A stretch of DNA of 64,000 nucleotides from Bifidobacterium sp. (GTDB lineage Bacteria > Actinomycetota > Actinomycetes > Actinomycetales > Bifidobacteriaceae): NCBI RefSeq assembly GCF_022647885.1, contig NZ_JALCLM010000001.1:372001-436000 (forward strand). Reading direction: 5' to 3'. The notes below the pieces were generated by a model. The model was not told the origin of the DNA. It saw only the letters and a list, made by a program, of their open reading frames with translations, and did no database searches. The first letter of the stretch is position 1. The number at the start of each line of letters is the position of its first letter. Shown one piece after another: positions 19,038 to 28,157 of the stretch. The position numbers were made by a program, and so were the translations under genes.

Positions 19038-21035
19038 TCATTCCAGCTCTAAAGCACCTGTGTACAGCTGGTAGTACTGGCCGCGTTGTGTGATGAGTTC
19101 GTCGTGGGTTCCACGCTCAATGATTTTGCCGTGGTCGAGAACCATAATGACATCCGCGTTGCGCACTGTTGAGAGTCGGTGTGCAATCACGAATACGGTG
19201 CGATTGTTCATCAGAGCATCCATACCCTGTTGGACCACTGATTCGGTGCGGGTATCGATGGATGACGTTGCCTCGTCGAGAATCATTGCAGGAGGATTTG
19301 CCACAGCAGCTCGTGCGATAGAAATTAGCTGACGCTGACCTTGAGAGAGTCCGCTGCCGTCCCCCTGTAGAACAGTCTGATATCCCTCTGGCAACATACG
19401 GATGAATCCATCGGCATTGGTGAGCTTGGCAGCTTCGATACATTCTTCGTCGCTTGCGTCAAGGCGTCCGTAACGTATGTTGTCCATCACACTACCTGTG
19501 AAGAGATTGACATCCTGTAAGACAATTCCTAAAGAATGCCTCAAATCGGGCTTACGAATGTGGCTGACATCAATCCCATCATAAAGAATCTGACCTTGTT
19601 GAATGTCATAGAAACGATTGATGAGATTGGTGACTGTGGTCTTTCCTGCTCCTGTTGCTCCGACAAGAGCAACCTTCTGACCTGGTTTAGCGAACCACGT
19701 GATGTCATGCAGCACAGGTTCTGCCGGATTGTAGCCAAAAGTGACATCAGTGAAACGCACATCACCACGCAATAATGTCAGTCTTCCATCTGATGAGGTT
19801 AATGCACTCTCTCTGGCCTTCAGCGCCACCTCAGCAGCGCGAGGACTGAGATTATCTGCTTCCTGCATAGAACGGGTGCCGTCGTCGTTGGCTTCACGTT
19901 TCCAAGCCCAATGTTGAGTTGGGGTGTTGGACTCGGTGAGCTCTCCATTGGCACCGATACTGACATTGACCAACCTGACAGTGCCTTTATCTTGCTCAAT
20001 CGGCTCATCCATTAGAGCAAAGATGCGTGAAGCGCCGGCGAGGGCCATCATGACCATATTGAACTGCATAGAGACTTGGCCGATAGGGTTGATAAAAGAG
20101 CGAGAGAGTGTGAGCAGGGAGATTAGGGCCCCCAGAGTCAGTGCTCCGGAGCCATAAAGTCCAACATTGCCCCAACCTGATATTCCTGCGATACCTCCGA
20201 CTATTGCCAGAAGCACATACAGCAGATAACCCATATTGCCCACAACAGGCATGGTGATATTGCCATAAATATTCGCCTGTGTGCTGGCTTCAAAGAGCTC
20301 TTCATTCTTCTGCGCAAAGGTGGTGGCTGAAGCCCGCTCATGGTTAAAGATTTTGATGACTTTCTGCCCATTTACGGCTTCTTCCACAAATCCGTTGACA
20401 TCACCGATCGATTGTTGTTGATGAACGAAGTACATGCCGCTACGGGTAACTAAGACACGAACGACCACAATAAGGATCACGGTAAATACCAACGTGAATA
20501 CGGTGAATGGGATTGAGAGCCAGAGCATTGCGGCCAAAGCCGCCAAAGCTGAAACTGCCGAGGAAAACATTTGTGGGAAGGATTGGCTAATAGCCTGACG
20601 GAGTGTGTCAGTATCATTCGTATAGCGGCTCATGACATCGCCATGTTCATGAGTGTCAAAGTATCGAATTGATAGTTGTTGTTGATGTGCAAACATTTCG
20701 TCGCGAATACGCTTCAGTGTGCCCTGTTCAATAGCGACTAATAGCCAGTTATACAACCAAGTACTGAGGGTTCCAACGATATACAAACAGCCCATCAGTA
20801 CCAACGCTTCGACCAGAGGCCCCCAATTTGGATTGTGTTCTCCAACGAGAGGCAAAATATATGTGTCGATAAGAGTCTGCAAGAAGAGTGCAGATCCGGC
20901 CTGTGCTGCTGCGGACAGTAATATGCACACAATGATGGCTGCCACGCGCCATTTATACGTGAAGATATATGCGAAGATGCGTTTGGTAGTTCCAGGTGCA
21001 GCTTTCTGCGCTTGTCGTGGTTTTCTGTCGGTCAT
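19038..21035 (-). CDS. Heterodimeric ABC exporter subunit, canonical ATPase half (exporter 1)
   Basis: 665-aa half-transporter with six membrane helices (about 20-330) and a C-terminal ATPase domain. The motifs are Walker A GATGAGKTT, signature LSQGQRQL, Walker B MILDEATSSID with the catalytic Glu, and switch His in AHRLST. About 60 extra polar residues (about 355-415) lie between membrane and ATPase domains. It overlaps its partner by 4 bp; the partner has a degenerate site, so together they form an asymmetric multidrug exporter of the LmrCD/TM287-288 type. Exported substrates cannot be told from sequence. Confidence 0.92.
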   Translation of the reverse strand: MTDRKPRQAQKAAPGTTKRIFAYIFTYKWRVAAIIVCILLSAAAQAGSALFLQTLIDTYILPLVGEHNPNWGPLVEALVLMGCLYIVGTLSTWLYNWLLVAIEQGTLKRIRDEMFAHQQQLSIRYFDTHEHGDVMSRYTNDTDTLRQAISQSFPQMFSSAVSALAALAAMLWLSIPFTVFTLVFTVILIVVVRVLVTRSGMYFVHQQQSIGDVNGFVEEAVNGQKVIKIFNHERASATTFAQKNEELFEASTQANIYGNITMPVVGNMGYLLYVLLAIVGGIAGISGWGNVGLYGSGALTLGALISLLTLSRSFINPIGQVSMQFNMVMMALAGASRIFALMDEPIEQDKGTVRLVNVSIGANGELTESNTPTQHWAWKREANDDGTRSMQEADNLSPRAAEVALKARESALTSSDGRLTLLRGDVRFTDVTFGYNPAEPVLHDITWFAKPGQKVALVGATGAGKTTVTNLINRFYDIQQGQILYDGIDVSHIRKPDLRHSLGIVLQDVNLFTGSVMDNIRYGRLDASDEECIEAAKLTNADGFIRMLPEGYQTVLQGDGSGLSQGQRQLISIARAAVANPPAMILDEATSSIDTRTESVVQQGMDALMNNRTVFVIAHRLSTVRNADVIMVLDHGKIIERGTHDELITQRGQYYQLYTGALELE

Positions 21036-22846
21036 CGCTCTTCATCTCCTGGGTTTCGCGTTTGCGATTCATAGATCTCTCGATATTCCTCGCTTGAGCC
21101 GAGTAGTTCTTGATGAGTGCCGTGATCAAGGATGCGCCCTTCTTGCATGACGATGATGACGTCTGACTCTTCAACTGAGGCGATGCGCTGAGCGATGATG
21201 ATCTTAGTAGTATCTGGTATTTCGGTATGGAAGGCTTCACGGATGAGCTGATCAGTTTTGGTATCTACAGCACTAGTGGAGTCATCCAAAATTAATATTT
21301 GTGGACGTTTGAGTAATGCTCGCGCTATGCATAATCGTTGACGCTGCCCGCCAGACACATTGCTGCCGCCTTGCTCGATGTAGGTGTCATATCCGTCGGG
21401 GAATTCTCGAATAAACCCGTCGGCCTGAGCTAGCTTGCAAGCATGAATGAGCTCGGCATCACTGGCTTGCGGGTTACCCCAACGAAGATTGTCTTTGATG
21501 CTTCCGCTGAACAACACGTTCTTTTGCAGAACCATAGCTACTTGGTCTCGTAACACTTCGAGATCATATTCACGAACGTCATGTCCCCCTACTCGTAACG
21601 AGCCACTAGTGACATCGTAAAGTCGCGGTATGAGTTGGACGAGACTAGATTTAGATGACCCTGTGCCGCCGACGATACCTACGGTCTGACCGGACTGAAT
21701 GTGGAGTGATATTGCATCTAGCACTGGCTTCTCTGAGCTGCCTGCGTAGCGAAAGCTTACATTTTCAAAGTCGATGGAACCATCAGTGACTGAAGTTAAA
21801 GCGGAGCTCGGATTACTGACTGTGCTGACCTCGGTGAGGACTTCACGAATACGTTCTGCTGATGCCCTTGAGATAATAACCATGACGAAAATCATTGAGA
21901 GCATCATCATGCTCATCAGAATTTGCATGGCATAAGTCACCAAGGCTGTAAGATCGCCGGTACTGAGTCCATTGGCGCTGTTGTTACCGGATGCCACGAT
22001 TTGCTGAGCGCCAAACCAAGCGATAGCAATCATTGACACATACATGCATAGTTGCATTAAGGGCATATTGAAGCTCATTGTTTTCTCAGCCTTGACAAAA
22101 TACTTGTAGATACGTTCTGAGATTGCCGAGAATTTGCTAACTTCATGTTGCTCGCGGTTAAAGGATTTTACGACGCGGATGCCTTGAAGGTTTTCATCGA
22201 CAACATTATTGAGTTCGTCGTAGGTGTGAAAGACTTTTTCAAAGACTGGGTGCACGATAACCGTTAGTGCGAACAAACCTATACCTAGCACAGGAATAGT
22301 TGCCACAAAGACCATAGAAATCGAGGGGCTGATGCGGAAGGCAAACACCCACGAGATGATGACCATAATCGGAGCGCGAACACCCATACGGATTAACATT
22401 TGATAGGCATTCTGAAGATTCGTTACATCAGTAGTCAGCCTGGTAATAATCGATCCGGTCGAGAATCGATCAATATTGGTAAAGCTGAATGATTGAACTT
22501 TGTCAAATACATCATGTCTAAGGTTTTTTGCGATGCCAGATGACGCAATCGCAGCAAATTTACCAGCTAAAAACCCGCAGATAAGTGAAACTGCTGAGCA
22601 TGCAAGCAGAATTAGGCCGAAGCGCCAGATATTCGGAATGCTCCGTCCTGAGATCCCCTTATCGATAAGTAGAGCCATTATAGTTGGGATTACGATTTCT
22701 AACACACTCTCAACAGCTACGAATGCAGGTGCGAGCAAGCTTTCTTTGCGGTATTCGCGCAAGCTTCGCAGAAGTATCCTGATGGTGTGTTTTCCTCCTG
22801 AGCGCTGTTGAGTTGTTGTAGAGGCAGTCGTGGTGATCGCCGTCAT
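21032..22846 (-). CDS. Heterodimeric ABC exporter subunit, degenerate ATPase half (exporter 1)
   Basis: 604-aa half-transporter with six helices (about 30-325) and an ATPase domain. Walker A is GGTGSSKSS and the signature is a canonical VSGGQRQR. The Walker B motif reads ILILDDSTSAVD with Asp in place of the catalytic Glu, and the switch residue is Gln (IAQRIAS). These replacements mark the inactive site of heterodimeric exporters. Its start shares one base with the stop of the upstream marR (TAATG) and it overlaps the partner by 4 bp. Confidence 0.92.
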   Translation of the reverse strand: MTAITTTASTTTQQRSGGKHTIRILLRSLREYRKESLLAPAFVAVESVLEIVIPTIMALLIDKGISGRSIPNIWRFGLILLACSAVSLICGFLAGKFAAIASSGIAKNLRHDVFDKVQSFSFTNIDRFSTGSIITRLTTDVTNLQNAYQMLIRMGVRAPIMVIISWVFAFRISPSISMVFVATIPVLGIGLFALTVIVHPVFEKVFHTYDELNNVVDENLQGIRVVKSFNREQHEVSKFSAISERIYKYFVKAEKTMSFNMPLMQLCMYVSMIAIAWFGAQQIVASGNNSANGLSTGDLTALVTYAMQILMSMMMLSMIFVMVIISRASAERIREVLTEVSTVSNPSSALTSVTDGSIDFENVSFRYAGSSEKPVLDAISLHIQSGQTVGIVGGTGSSKSSLVQLIPRLYDVTSGSLRVGGHDVREYDLEVLRDQVAMVLQKNVLFSGSIKDNLRWGNPQASDAELIHACKLAQADGFIREFPDGYDTYIEQGGSNVSGGQRQRLCIARALLKRPQILILDDSTSAVDTKTDQLIREAFHTEIPDTTKIIIAQRIASVEESDVIIVMQEGRILDHGTHQELLGSSEEYREIYESQTRNPGDEER

Positions 22847-23379
22847 TAATTGCTTCTTCCGTCTGTGGTGCTGGTGTTACTGGAACCGTTGTTTGCAGGA
22901 GTGTCCGAGGGACTGCCTGATGATTTGTCGAGGTTTTTTGCATTGACGCAGTTATTGCCCACGAGCCCTGTGCTGGTGAGGTTGCTTCTCATCATCGCGA
23001 AATATGACGAGAGCTGTGCCAAATCTTCTTCCGTGAACTGTGCGAAAAGGGTATCTTCCATTTTTTCTGCATTTCGCCTTAGCGCATCAACGATCTCTTG
23101 CGCTGCGTCGGTGAGAACAATTCTGCGTAATCGCGCATCACGTTCTACTGCCTGACGCTCAATCAACCCTTTTTTCTCCATCAGGCTGAGTACACGCGAT
23201 GCAGTTGATGGGGTTATTGAGCAGCGTTCTTCAATGTCATATTGGAATATATCGCGATGCTCATTTTTCGCTAAAAACATAATGATACGTGCATTTCCAC
23301 CTGTTGCAGCTCGTGCGTTTTCTGGCATGGTGGCACCGAGATATCGGCTAATCAAATTGTTTAGGGATCGAATTTCCAT
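22846..23379 (-). CDS. MarR-family repressor of ABC exporter 1
   Basis: 177 aa from ATG 23379 (MEIRSLNNLISRYLG). The winged helix lies at about residues 50-115, with recognition region ITPSTASRVLSLMEKKGLIER and wing RDARLRRIVLT. The frame is open up to 23604, but that extension would place a perfect 29-bp palindrome inside the gene and adds no MarR sequence, so I prefer the shorter start; its ribosome binding site is weak. The last 35 residues are Ser/Asn-rich and disordered. Co-transcription with the exporter suggests a drug- or bile-responsive repressor, as described for bifidobacterial MarR-ABC operons. Confidence 0.85.
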   Translation of the reverse strand: MEIRSLNNLISRYLGATMPENARAATGGNARIIMFLAKNEHRDIFQYDIEERCSITPSTASRVLSLMEKKGLIERQAVERDARLRRIVLTDAAQEIVDALRRNAEKMEDTLFAQFTEEDLAQLSSYFAMMRSNLTSTGLVGNNCVNAKNLDKSSGSPSDTPANNGSSNTSTTDGRSN

Positions 23380-23509
23380 TCCAAGATTAATTGGCCGAGA
23401 TACCTCATTGTCGCATGACTCTGACTGACCGCTCGTAACGCTTTGCGCAAGGCTATGAACCGTCGGATGTGTGCTGTTTTGCTGTTGAATCAGGGGAATA
23501 GTATAGACG

Positions 23510-23538
23510 CTTGCATATACAACTGTTGTATATGCAAG
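23510..23538. promoter_or_regulatory. Perfect palindrome, probable MarR operator
   Basis: Two 14-nt arms (23510-23523, CTTGCATATACAAC, and 23525-23538) mirror each other around a single T. On the minus strand it lies about 130 bp before the preferred marR start and next to a TATACT hexamer (on the minus strand about 23499-23504). Size and position fit autorepression of marR and exporter 1. Confidence 0.75.
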
Positions 23539-23942
23539 AAAATTTCGTCTTAACGATTGTTCAGGGAAAGTCGCATGCAATGTTCTTGCCGTTGTGTGGA
23601 GCACTCAGGAGTGGAGTCGAGAAAGCACTGAAAAGATAAAAGATTCCGCTGTCAGCGAAATGTTCCTTGAAAACCTAAGAGAATATTGAAAGTATCATTA
23701 CAAAAAGACAGCAGTGCAACATTTTAGCCAAATGTTTGTTACAATAGGTTTTTAGATTTCATTGGCGGTCAGATAGAGTCCGCCGCACAGAAATGTTTCG
23801 TTTGAGCCCTTAAGAGGGTGGAGCGGAGCTATGCCTGCTGGGGAGCGGGCTTTGGGGGAGTGGCCGAAATTCGGTTAGCGATGATTCGCGAATGCGTTGA
23901 TTAGCTTTCGGATATTCGGTCTTGACAGGGATGGGGGATTCC
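23539..23942. promoter_or_regulatory. Leader region of the pilus cluster
   Basis: About 400 bp between the marR operator and the first pilin. It holds TACAAT (about 23739) as a possible -10, a short hairpin GCCTGCT/AGCGGGC followed by TTT (23833-23853), the palindrome ATTCGCGAAT near 23884, and a 15-codon ORF (23831-23878) after a GGAG-rich stretch. No long homopolymer suitable for phase switching is present. A structured leader is likely but no known riboswitch was recognised. Confidence 0.35.
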
Positions 23943-26405
23943 TTGCAGAACTATACGGAGAATCATGGCCGCAGTGATGGGTCTGCCGCTAGTATTCGCA
24001 AACATGGTGCTCTCATAGCATTACTCATTTGTGCAGTGTTGATTGTTACCGGTGGTTTAGCAGTCCACTCTGCAAACGCAGCAACATCTTCCACGAGCGC
24101 ATTTACTTGTGCACCTGGATATGTGTATTCGCAGCAATCAGATGGATCTATCAAGCAATATGCTGCTGGAACTACGTCTAACGTAAGTTTTTCGAATTCA
24201 ATACAAGACTCAAATGTCAACGGGCTGGGAATAGGACAAGATGGCGCCACGGCATTTGCGTATTCGAGGTCGGGAGGAACTACAGGTAATTCAAGCCTTG
24301 ATACCCTCTACAAATATTCAGGTTCTTCATCGAATTGGACAGCTACTAATTCTTCCAACAACCCGCCAACAACAAATGGGCAGGTTGCAGGAGCCGTGGA
24401 TTTATCTAACGGAAATTTCGTTTTCGGCGCATATGCTACATCGAATAACCGCATTGTCTTCATGATGTTTGAATATATTGTTTCGTCTCAGACCTACGTG
24501 AATCTGGGTTATTTCAATGCTTCGTCGTACGGTGACACTACCGCGAGCAACGGTGATATCGCATTCGATGCAGCAGGTAATTTATATGTTGTTCGAAGTG
24601 TACAAGGCGGAGATACTACTCTTTTTACGATTTCTGCAGCGGAGTTGTTGACAGCGCAGCAAGCAACGAGTACAAGCCACGTAATCAGTCCTCAATCTCA
24701 AATTACGGGTAATATTGGTGTCGCTAACCCGGTAAACGGTATTGCCTTTGACACGGATGGCACCATTTATCTCGGTACTGGAACTCGTCTTTATCACTAC
24801 AAAGCAAGCAGTTGGGAACCTATTGGTTCTAACAATGGTCTTGTATCGGAACAGCTAGGTTCAAGTACTGATTTGGCGAGTTGTAATTCGCCTTCGACTG
24901 TGACCGTGCGAAAAAACATTCCGAACGGGCGCGCTGCCAGCAGTGACCAATTTTCATTGACTTTATCCCAAGATTCTCAAATTGCCACTGTATCTACAAG
25001 CGGCTCAGCAAGTGGTATACAATCTGCACAAATTGGACCAATCCCAGCGATGTCTAACCAAACTTATTCGTTTGGTGAGTCAATGGCTTCTGGTTCAGGA
25101 ACTCCTCTGAGTGGATACGATGCGAGCTGGCAATGTATAAATACGAATGACGGCTCCACTGTGTCTCAAGGAAGTGGTTCATCTGGAACGGTTCTGATAC
25201 CACAAACTACTGGGAAGGGCGCCGCTGTGACTTGCACTATAACTAATGTGCCCAAAAGCAACGGCAGTATCTCGTGGTCAAAGGTTGACAGTGCTGATTC
25301 AAGCAAAGTGCTAGGTGGTTCTGTATGGGAACTGACTGGCCCAACAGCTGGCAACTCATCTGTACGCACGGTTGAGGATTGTGTTGCCACCGCTGCAGCG
25401 AATTGCACAGGACTCGATAAAGACCCTGCTGCTGGCAAATTCCTCGTTAACGGATTGGTCTGGGGTAACTACACGCTGAAGGAAAAATCTGCTCCTTCTG
25501 GGTATGAGATTAGCGATCAGGTGTATCCAGTGGCTGTCAACAAAGCGACCACAATTAGCGTGGGGCCCATCAGCAACAAAGCAATTCCACAAGCATCGGT
25601 GATTATCAGCAAGACCATTCTCAGCACCGCCGGCAATCAGTCCCCTGGTGTTGGTTGGGCGATGAGCGCCTCTCTATCTACGCGCTCTCCTCTGGGCACA
25701 GCAGTCCAAGGACCATTGACAAAAAATACTAATGCGAGCGGTACCGTCGATAGTGCATGGCCTATTACTTTCACTGATGCCTCACAGAGCGCAGCCGTGA
25801 CCGTAGCAGAAACTCAGCAACAAGGATATGAATTTTCTTCAGGGTCCTGTGTAGTCACTACTACAAGCAACGTTTCTACAACGATTCCACTGGCGGGAAC
25901 ATCGGGAGATGTAGCGGGTATTACACCAGGCAGCACAGTGCGTTGCAACTTGATCAATAAGCAAGTTGCTGGCACTGCGTCATGGAGCAAGACCGCTGAT
26001 GACGGCCATTCTTTGAAAGGTTCAGTCTGGACCCTCACGTATCCGGACGGAAGCAAGAAGGACATCACGGGAGATGATCAGGGTCATTTCTCGGTAGCAA
26101 ATCTTCCGTGGGGAGCATTCAAGTTAGTTGAGAAAGAAGCTCCCGCCGGTTATCAGGTAAATAGCACTGAGCACGCCTTCACTATTGATGCCACACATTT
26201 GAGTGTCACTGTTGCTGATTCCCAGTCTGGTTCGGTTGTCAACAACAAACAACATGTGCCTGACCTGCCAATGACTGGAGGGGCCAGCACTGACCTGTTC
26301 ATGATCAGTGGCGCTGTTGTGTTGATTCTTGCAGCTGCGCTTGGTTCATGGCACATCGTTTCCACTCGAAAACGAATGCGAGAGTCTTCAGAACTCAAAC
26401 AATAA
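23943..26405 (+). CDS. Large minor (tip) pilin with Cna-B domains and LPMTG anchor
   Basis: Surface protein of 820 aa if it starts at TTG 23943, where GGGGGA lies 4 nt upstream; the frame is open from 23922. A signal peptide ends near HSANA. The following 300 residues carry repeated IAFDAAGNLYV/IAFDTDGTIYL strands suggestive of a beta-propeller, then domains of the SpaA/Cna-B type with E-box-like LKEKSAPSGY and LVEKEAPAGY. It ends with LPMTG, a hydrophobic helix and a basic tail for sortase attachment. Place and size before a major pilin and sortase C point to the adhesive tip or minor subunit. Confidence 0.85.
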   Translation: MQNYTENHGRSDGSAASIRKHGALIALLICAVLIVTGGLAVHSANAATSSTSAFTCAPGYVYSQQSDGSIKQYAAGTTSNVSFSNSIQDSNVNGLGIGQDGATAFAYSRSGGTTGNSSLDTLYKYSGSSSNWTATNSSNNPPTTNGQVAGAVDLSNGNFVFGAYATSNNRIVFMMFEYIVSSQTYVNLGYFNASSYGDTTASNGDIAFDAAGNLYVVRSVQGGDTTLFTISAAELLTAQQATSTSHVISPQSQITGNIGVANPVNGIAFDTDGTIYLGTGTRLYHYKASSWEPIGSNNGLVSEQLGSSTDLASCNSPSTVTVRKNIPNGRAASSDQFSLTLSQDSQIATVSTSGSASGIQSAQIGPIPAMSNQTYSFGESMASGSGTPLSGYDASWQCINTNDGSTVSQGSGSSGTVLIPQTTGKGAAVTCTITNVPKSNGSISWSKVDSADSSKVLGGSVWELTGPTAGNSSVRTVEDCVATAAANCTGLDKDPAAGKFLVNGLVWGNYTLKEKSAPSGYEISDQVYPVAVNKATTISVGPISNKAIPQASVIISKTILSTAGNQSPGVGWAMSASLSTRSPLGTAVQGPLTKNTNASGTVDSAWPITFTDASQSAAVTVAETQQQGYEFSSGSCVVTTTSNVSTTIPLAGTSGDVAGITPGSTVRCNLINKQVAGTASWSKTADDGHSLKGSVWTLTYPDGSKKDITGDDQGHFSVANLPWGAFKLVEKEAPAGYQVNSTEHAFTIDATHLSVTVADSQSGSVVNNKQHVPDLPMTGGASTDLFMISGAVVLILAAALGSWHIVSTRKRMRESSELKQ

Positions 26406-26504
26406 CACCTCCCTGCTTTGAGGTTTGAAACAAGGCTTCGAAGCAGGATTGCGCAATTTTTACCGTCAATACGGTATGGATTTTCAACTAATAAGGAGAG
26501 AAAT

Positions 26505-28052
26505 ATGAGTTGGGATAGAACCAAAAAGGTTCTCTCAGTTGCTGTCGGCCTCGCTGGGGCTTTAGCGATGGGGATGACCGGAGTCGTAGCAAATGCAGCT
26601 ACTACTGCACCCGAGTTTGGCAATATTGACACTGCCAAAAAGGGATCGATTATTATTCATAAGCACGAGCATCAGAACGGAACCGATGCAACGGCTCAGC
26701 CTGACGGCTCCTCTAACATCACCACACCTGGAATCGCAGGCGTTGAATTTACTGTGTATCGCATTGACGGTCTAGATCTTGCTAACGCTGATTCTTGGAA
26801 CGGCTTGTCTGAAGCTAAAGCACCACAGACTGTGACACCAGGTACCACTACTATTTCTTTGAGCTCGCAGAGCTACGGTTTCACCAAAGTCGCTTCGGTT
26901 ACCACCGATGCTCAAGGTGAAGCTACAGCTCCGAGCTTGCCTGTTGCGGCTTACGTCGTGGTTGAGACAAATCGCCCATCTACTGTGGTAGACATCGCAC
27001 AGTCCTTCATTGTCACTATCCCATTCCCTGACCATGACAACACCAAGGGCTGGTTGTATGACGTTAACGTCTATCCAAAGAACGGTAGCACCACCGTCGA
27101 CAAGACTGTGCTCTCCCAAGAAGGTCTAGGAATCGGCTCTGTAGCACAATTCCCTGTCACTACTCGCGTTCCTAAGATTGCCGATAACGCTAACTATAAG
27201 TACTACATCATTCATGATGATTTAGATTCGCGCTTAACTCCTTCAAGTGATCTGTCTGTGACCGTTGATGGTCAGGCTGTTGATAAGTCCTTCTATACCG
27301 TCACCGTTACAGGGCAAGCAGTGGACGTTTCCTTCACGAAAGATGGTCTTGCTTGGTTGAAAACCATTCCAAACAAGAGCGTAGTGACCACATTCAAGGG
27401 TACTGTTAACTCCCTCGGTAATGGTGTCATTCCGAACAAGGCCAGTCTCTACGCCGATACTGAGGTTTCTGATGAGCCTCCTGTCCCGCCGGTCGTTCCC
27501 CCAGTTAATCCTCCCGTGACGCCTCCTGTCTCTCCTGAAGTACATCAAAATTGGGGTGATTTGGTCATTAGCAAGGTTGATGCAGACAAGGATAATGCGG
27601 GTCTGTCGGGTGCTGAGTTCGAAGTTTATGCTGCCAAAGATGCATATGCGGATAGCTGCACAGCAACTGCAACAACAGGCGATCCAATCACTGTTGATGG
27701 GAAGAGCACCTTCACATCAGATGCGAACGGAAAAATCACCGTTGCAGGCCTATTCGTTTCAGATTCGAAGAATGCCCCAATTGATGCCTCACAGCGTTGC
27801 TACGTCATCAAGGAGACCAAGGCTCCTGCGGGCTTTGTTCTTCCTGACGGAGATGCTGCCCTAACCGCTGTGACTGTGAAGACTGGCCAGACAGCCGGTG
27901 TCGATGTCACCGTTAAGAACACTAAGCAGAATGTACCAAACCTGCCTATGACTGGTTCAACAGGCATTGCTGTGATGGTTGTTGTAGGACTTGCGTTGAT
28001 TTCAGGCGCAGGAGCTTTGACAGTTTCACGTCGCCGCTCACTGAATAAGTAA
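26505..28052 (+). CDS. Major pilin, sortase-polymerised backbone subunit
   Basis: 515-aa pilin from ATG 26505, 5 nt after AAGGAGAG; the frame opens at 26418 but the signal peptide (to about VVANA) sets the true start. Pilin motif YPKN lies at 190-193 with Lys192, the residue linked to the next subunit. An E-box YVIKETKAPAGF (Glu437) supports intramolecular isopeptide bonds, and LPMTG is at 480-484 before a membrane helix and RRR tail. A Pro/Val-rich linker (about 325-345) precedes the last Cna-B domain. It lies between the tip pilin and sortase C, in one operon. Confidence 0.93.
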   Translation: MSWDRTKKVLSVAVGLAGALAMGMTGVVANAATTAPEFGNIDTAKKGSIIIHKHEHQNGTDATAQPDGSSNITTPGIAGVEFTVYRIDGLDLANADSWNGLSEAKAPQTVTPGTTTISLSSQSYGFTKVASVTTDAQGEATAPSLPVAAYVVVETNRPSTVVDIAQSFIVTIPFPDHDNTKGWLYDVNVYPKNGSTTVDKTVLSQEGLGIGSVAQFPVTTRVPKIADNANYKYYIIHDDLDSRLTPSSDLSVTVDGQAVDKSFYTVTVTGQAVDVSFTKDGLAWLKTIPNKSVVTTFKGTVNSLGNGVIPNKASLYADTEVSDEPPVPPVVPPVNPPVTPPVSPEVHQNWGDLVISKVDADKDNAGLSGAEFEVYAAKDAYADSCTATATTGDPITVDGKSTFTSDANGKITVAGLFVSDSKNAPIDASQRCYVIKETKAPAGFVLPDGDAALTAVTVKTGQTAGVDVTVKNTKQNVPNLPMTGSTGIAVMVVVGLALISGAGALTVSRRRSLNK

Positions 28053-28100
28053 GTGGTATCTAGTGGTCATTCGTGACTCGTAGCTCACACAATGATCATG

Positions 28101-28136
28101 CAGAGCTGGTCTCCTCGTTGCGAGGGGCCAGCTCTG
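28101..28136 (+). terminator. Attenuating hairpin between major pilin and sortase C
   Basis: CAGAGCTGG (28101-28109) pairs perfectly with CCAGCTCTG (28128-28136), and CCTCG/CGAGG pair inside it around a 3-nt loop. Only TCTT follows, so it is probably a leaky terminator or RNA stabiliser, making more pilin than sortase. Confidence 0.65.
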
Positions 28137-28157
28137 TCTTGATATAAGGGGGACGTT

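Noticed and set aside
23840-23870. G-rich run as a phase-variation tract before the pilus genes
   Set aside because: The longest G run is five bases, too short for slipped-strand switching.
23922-23930. Start of the tip pilin at TTG 23922
   Set aside because: No ribosome binding site precedes it; TTG 23943 has GGGGGA at a good distance.
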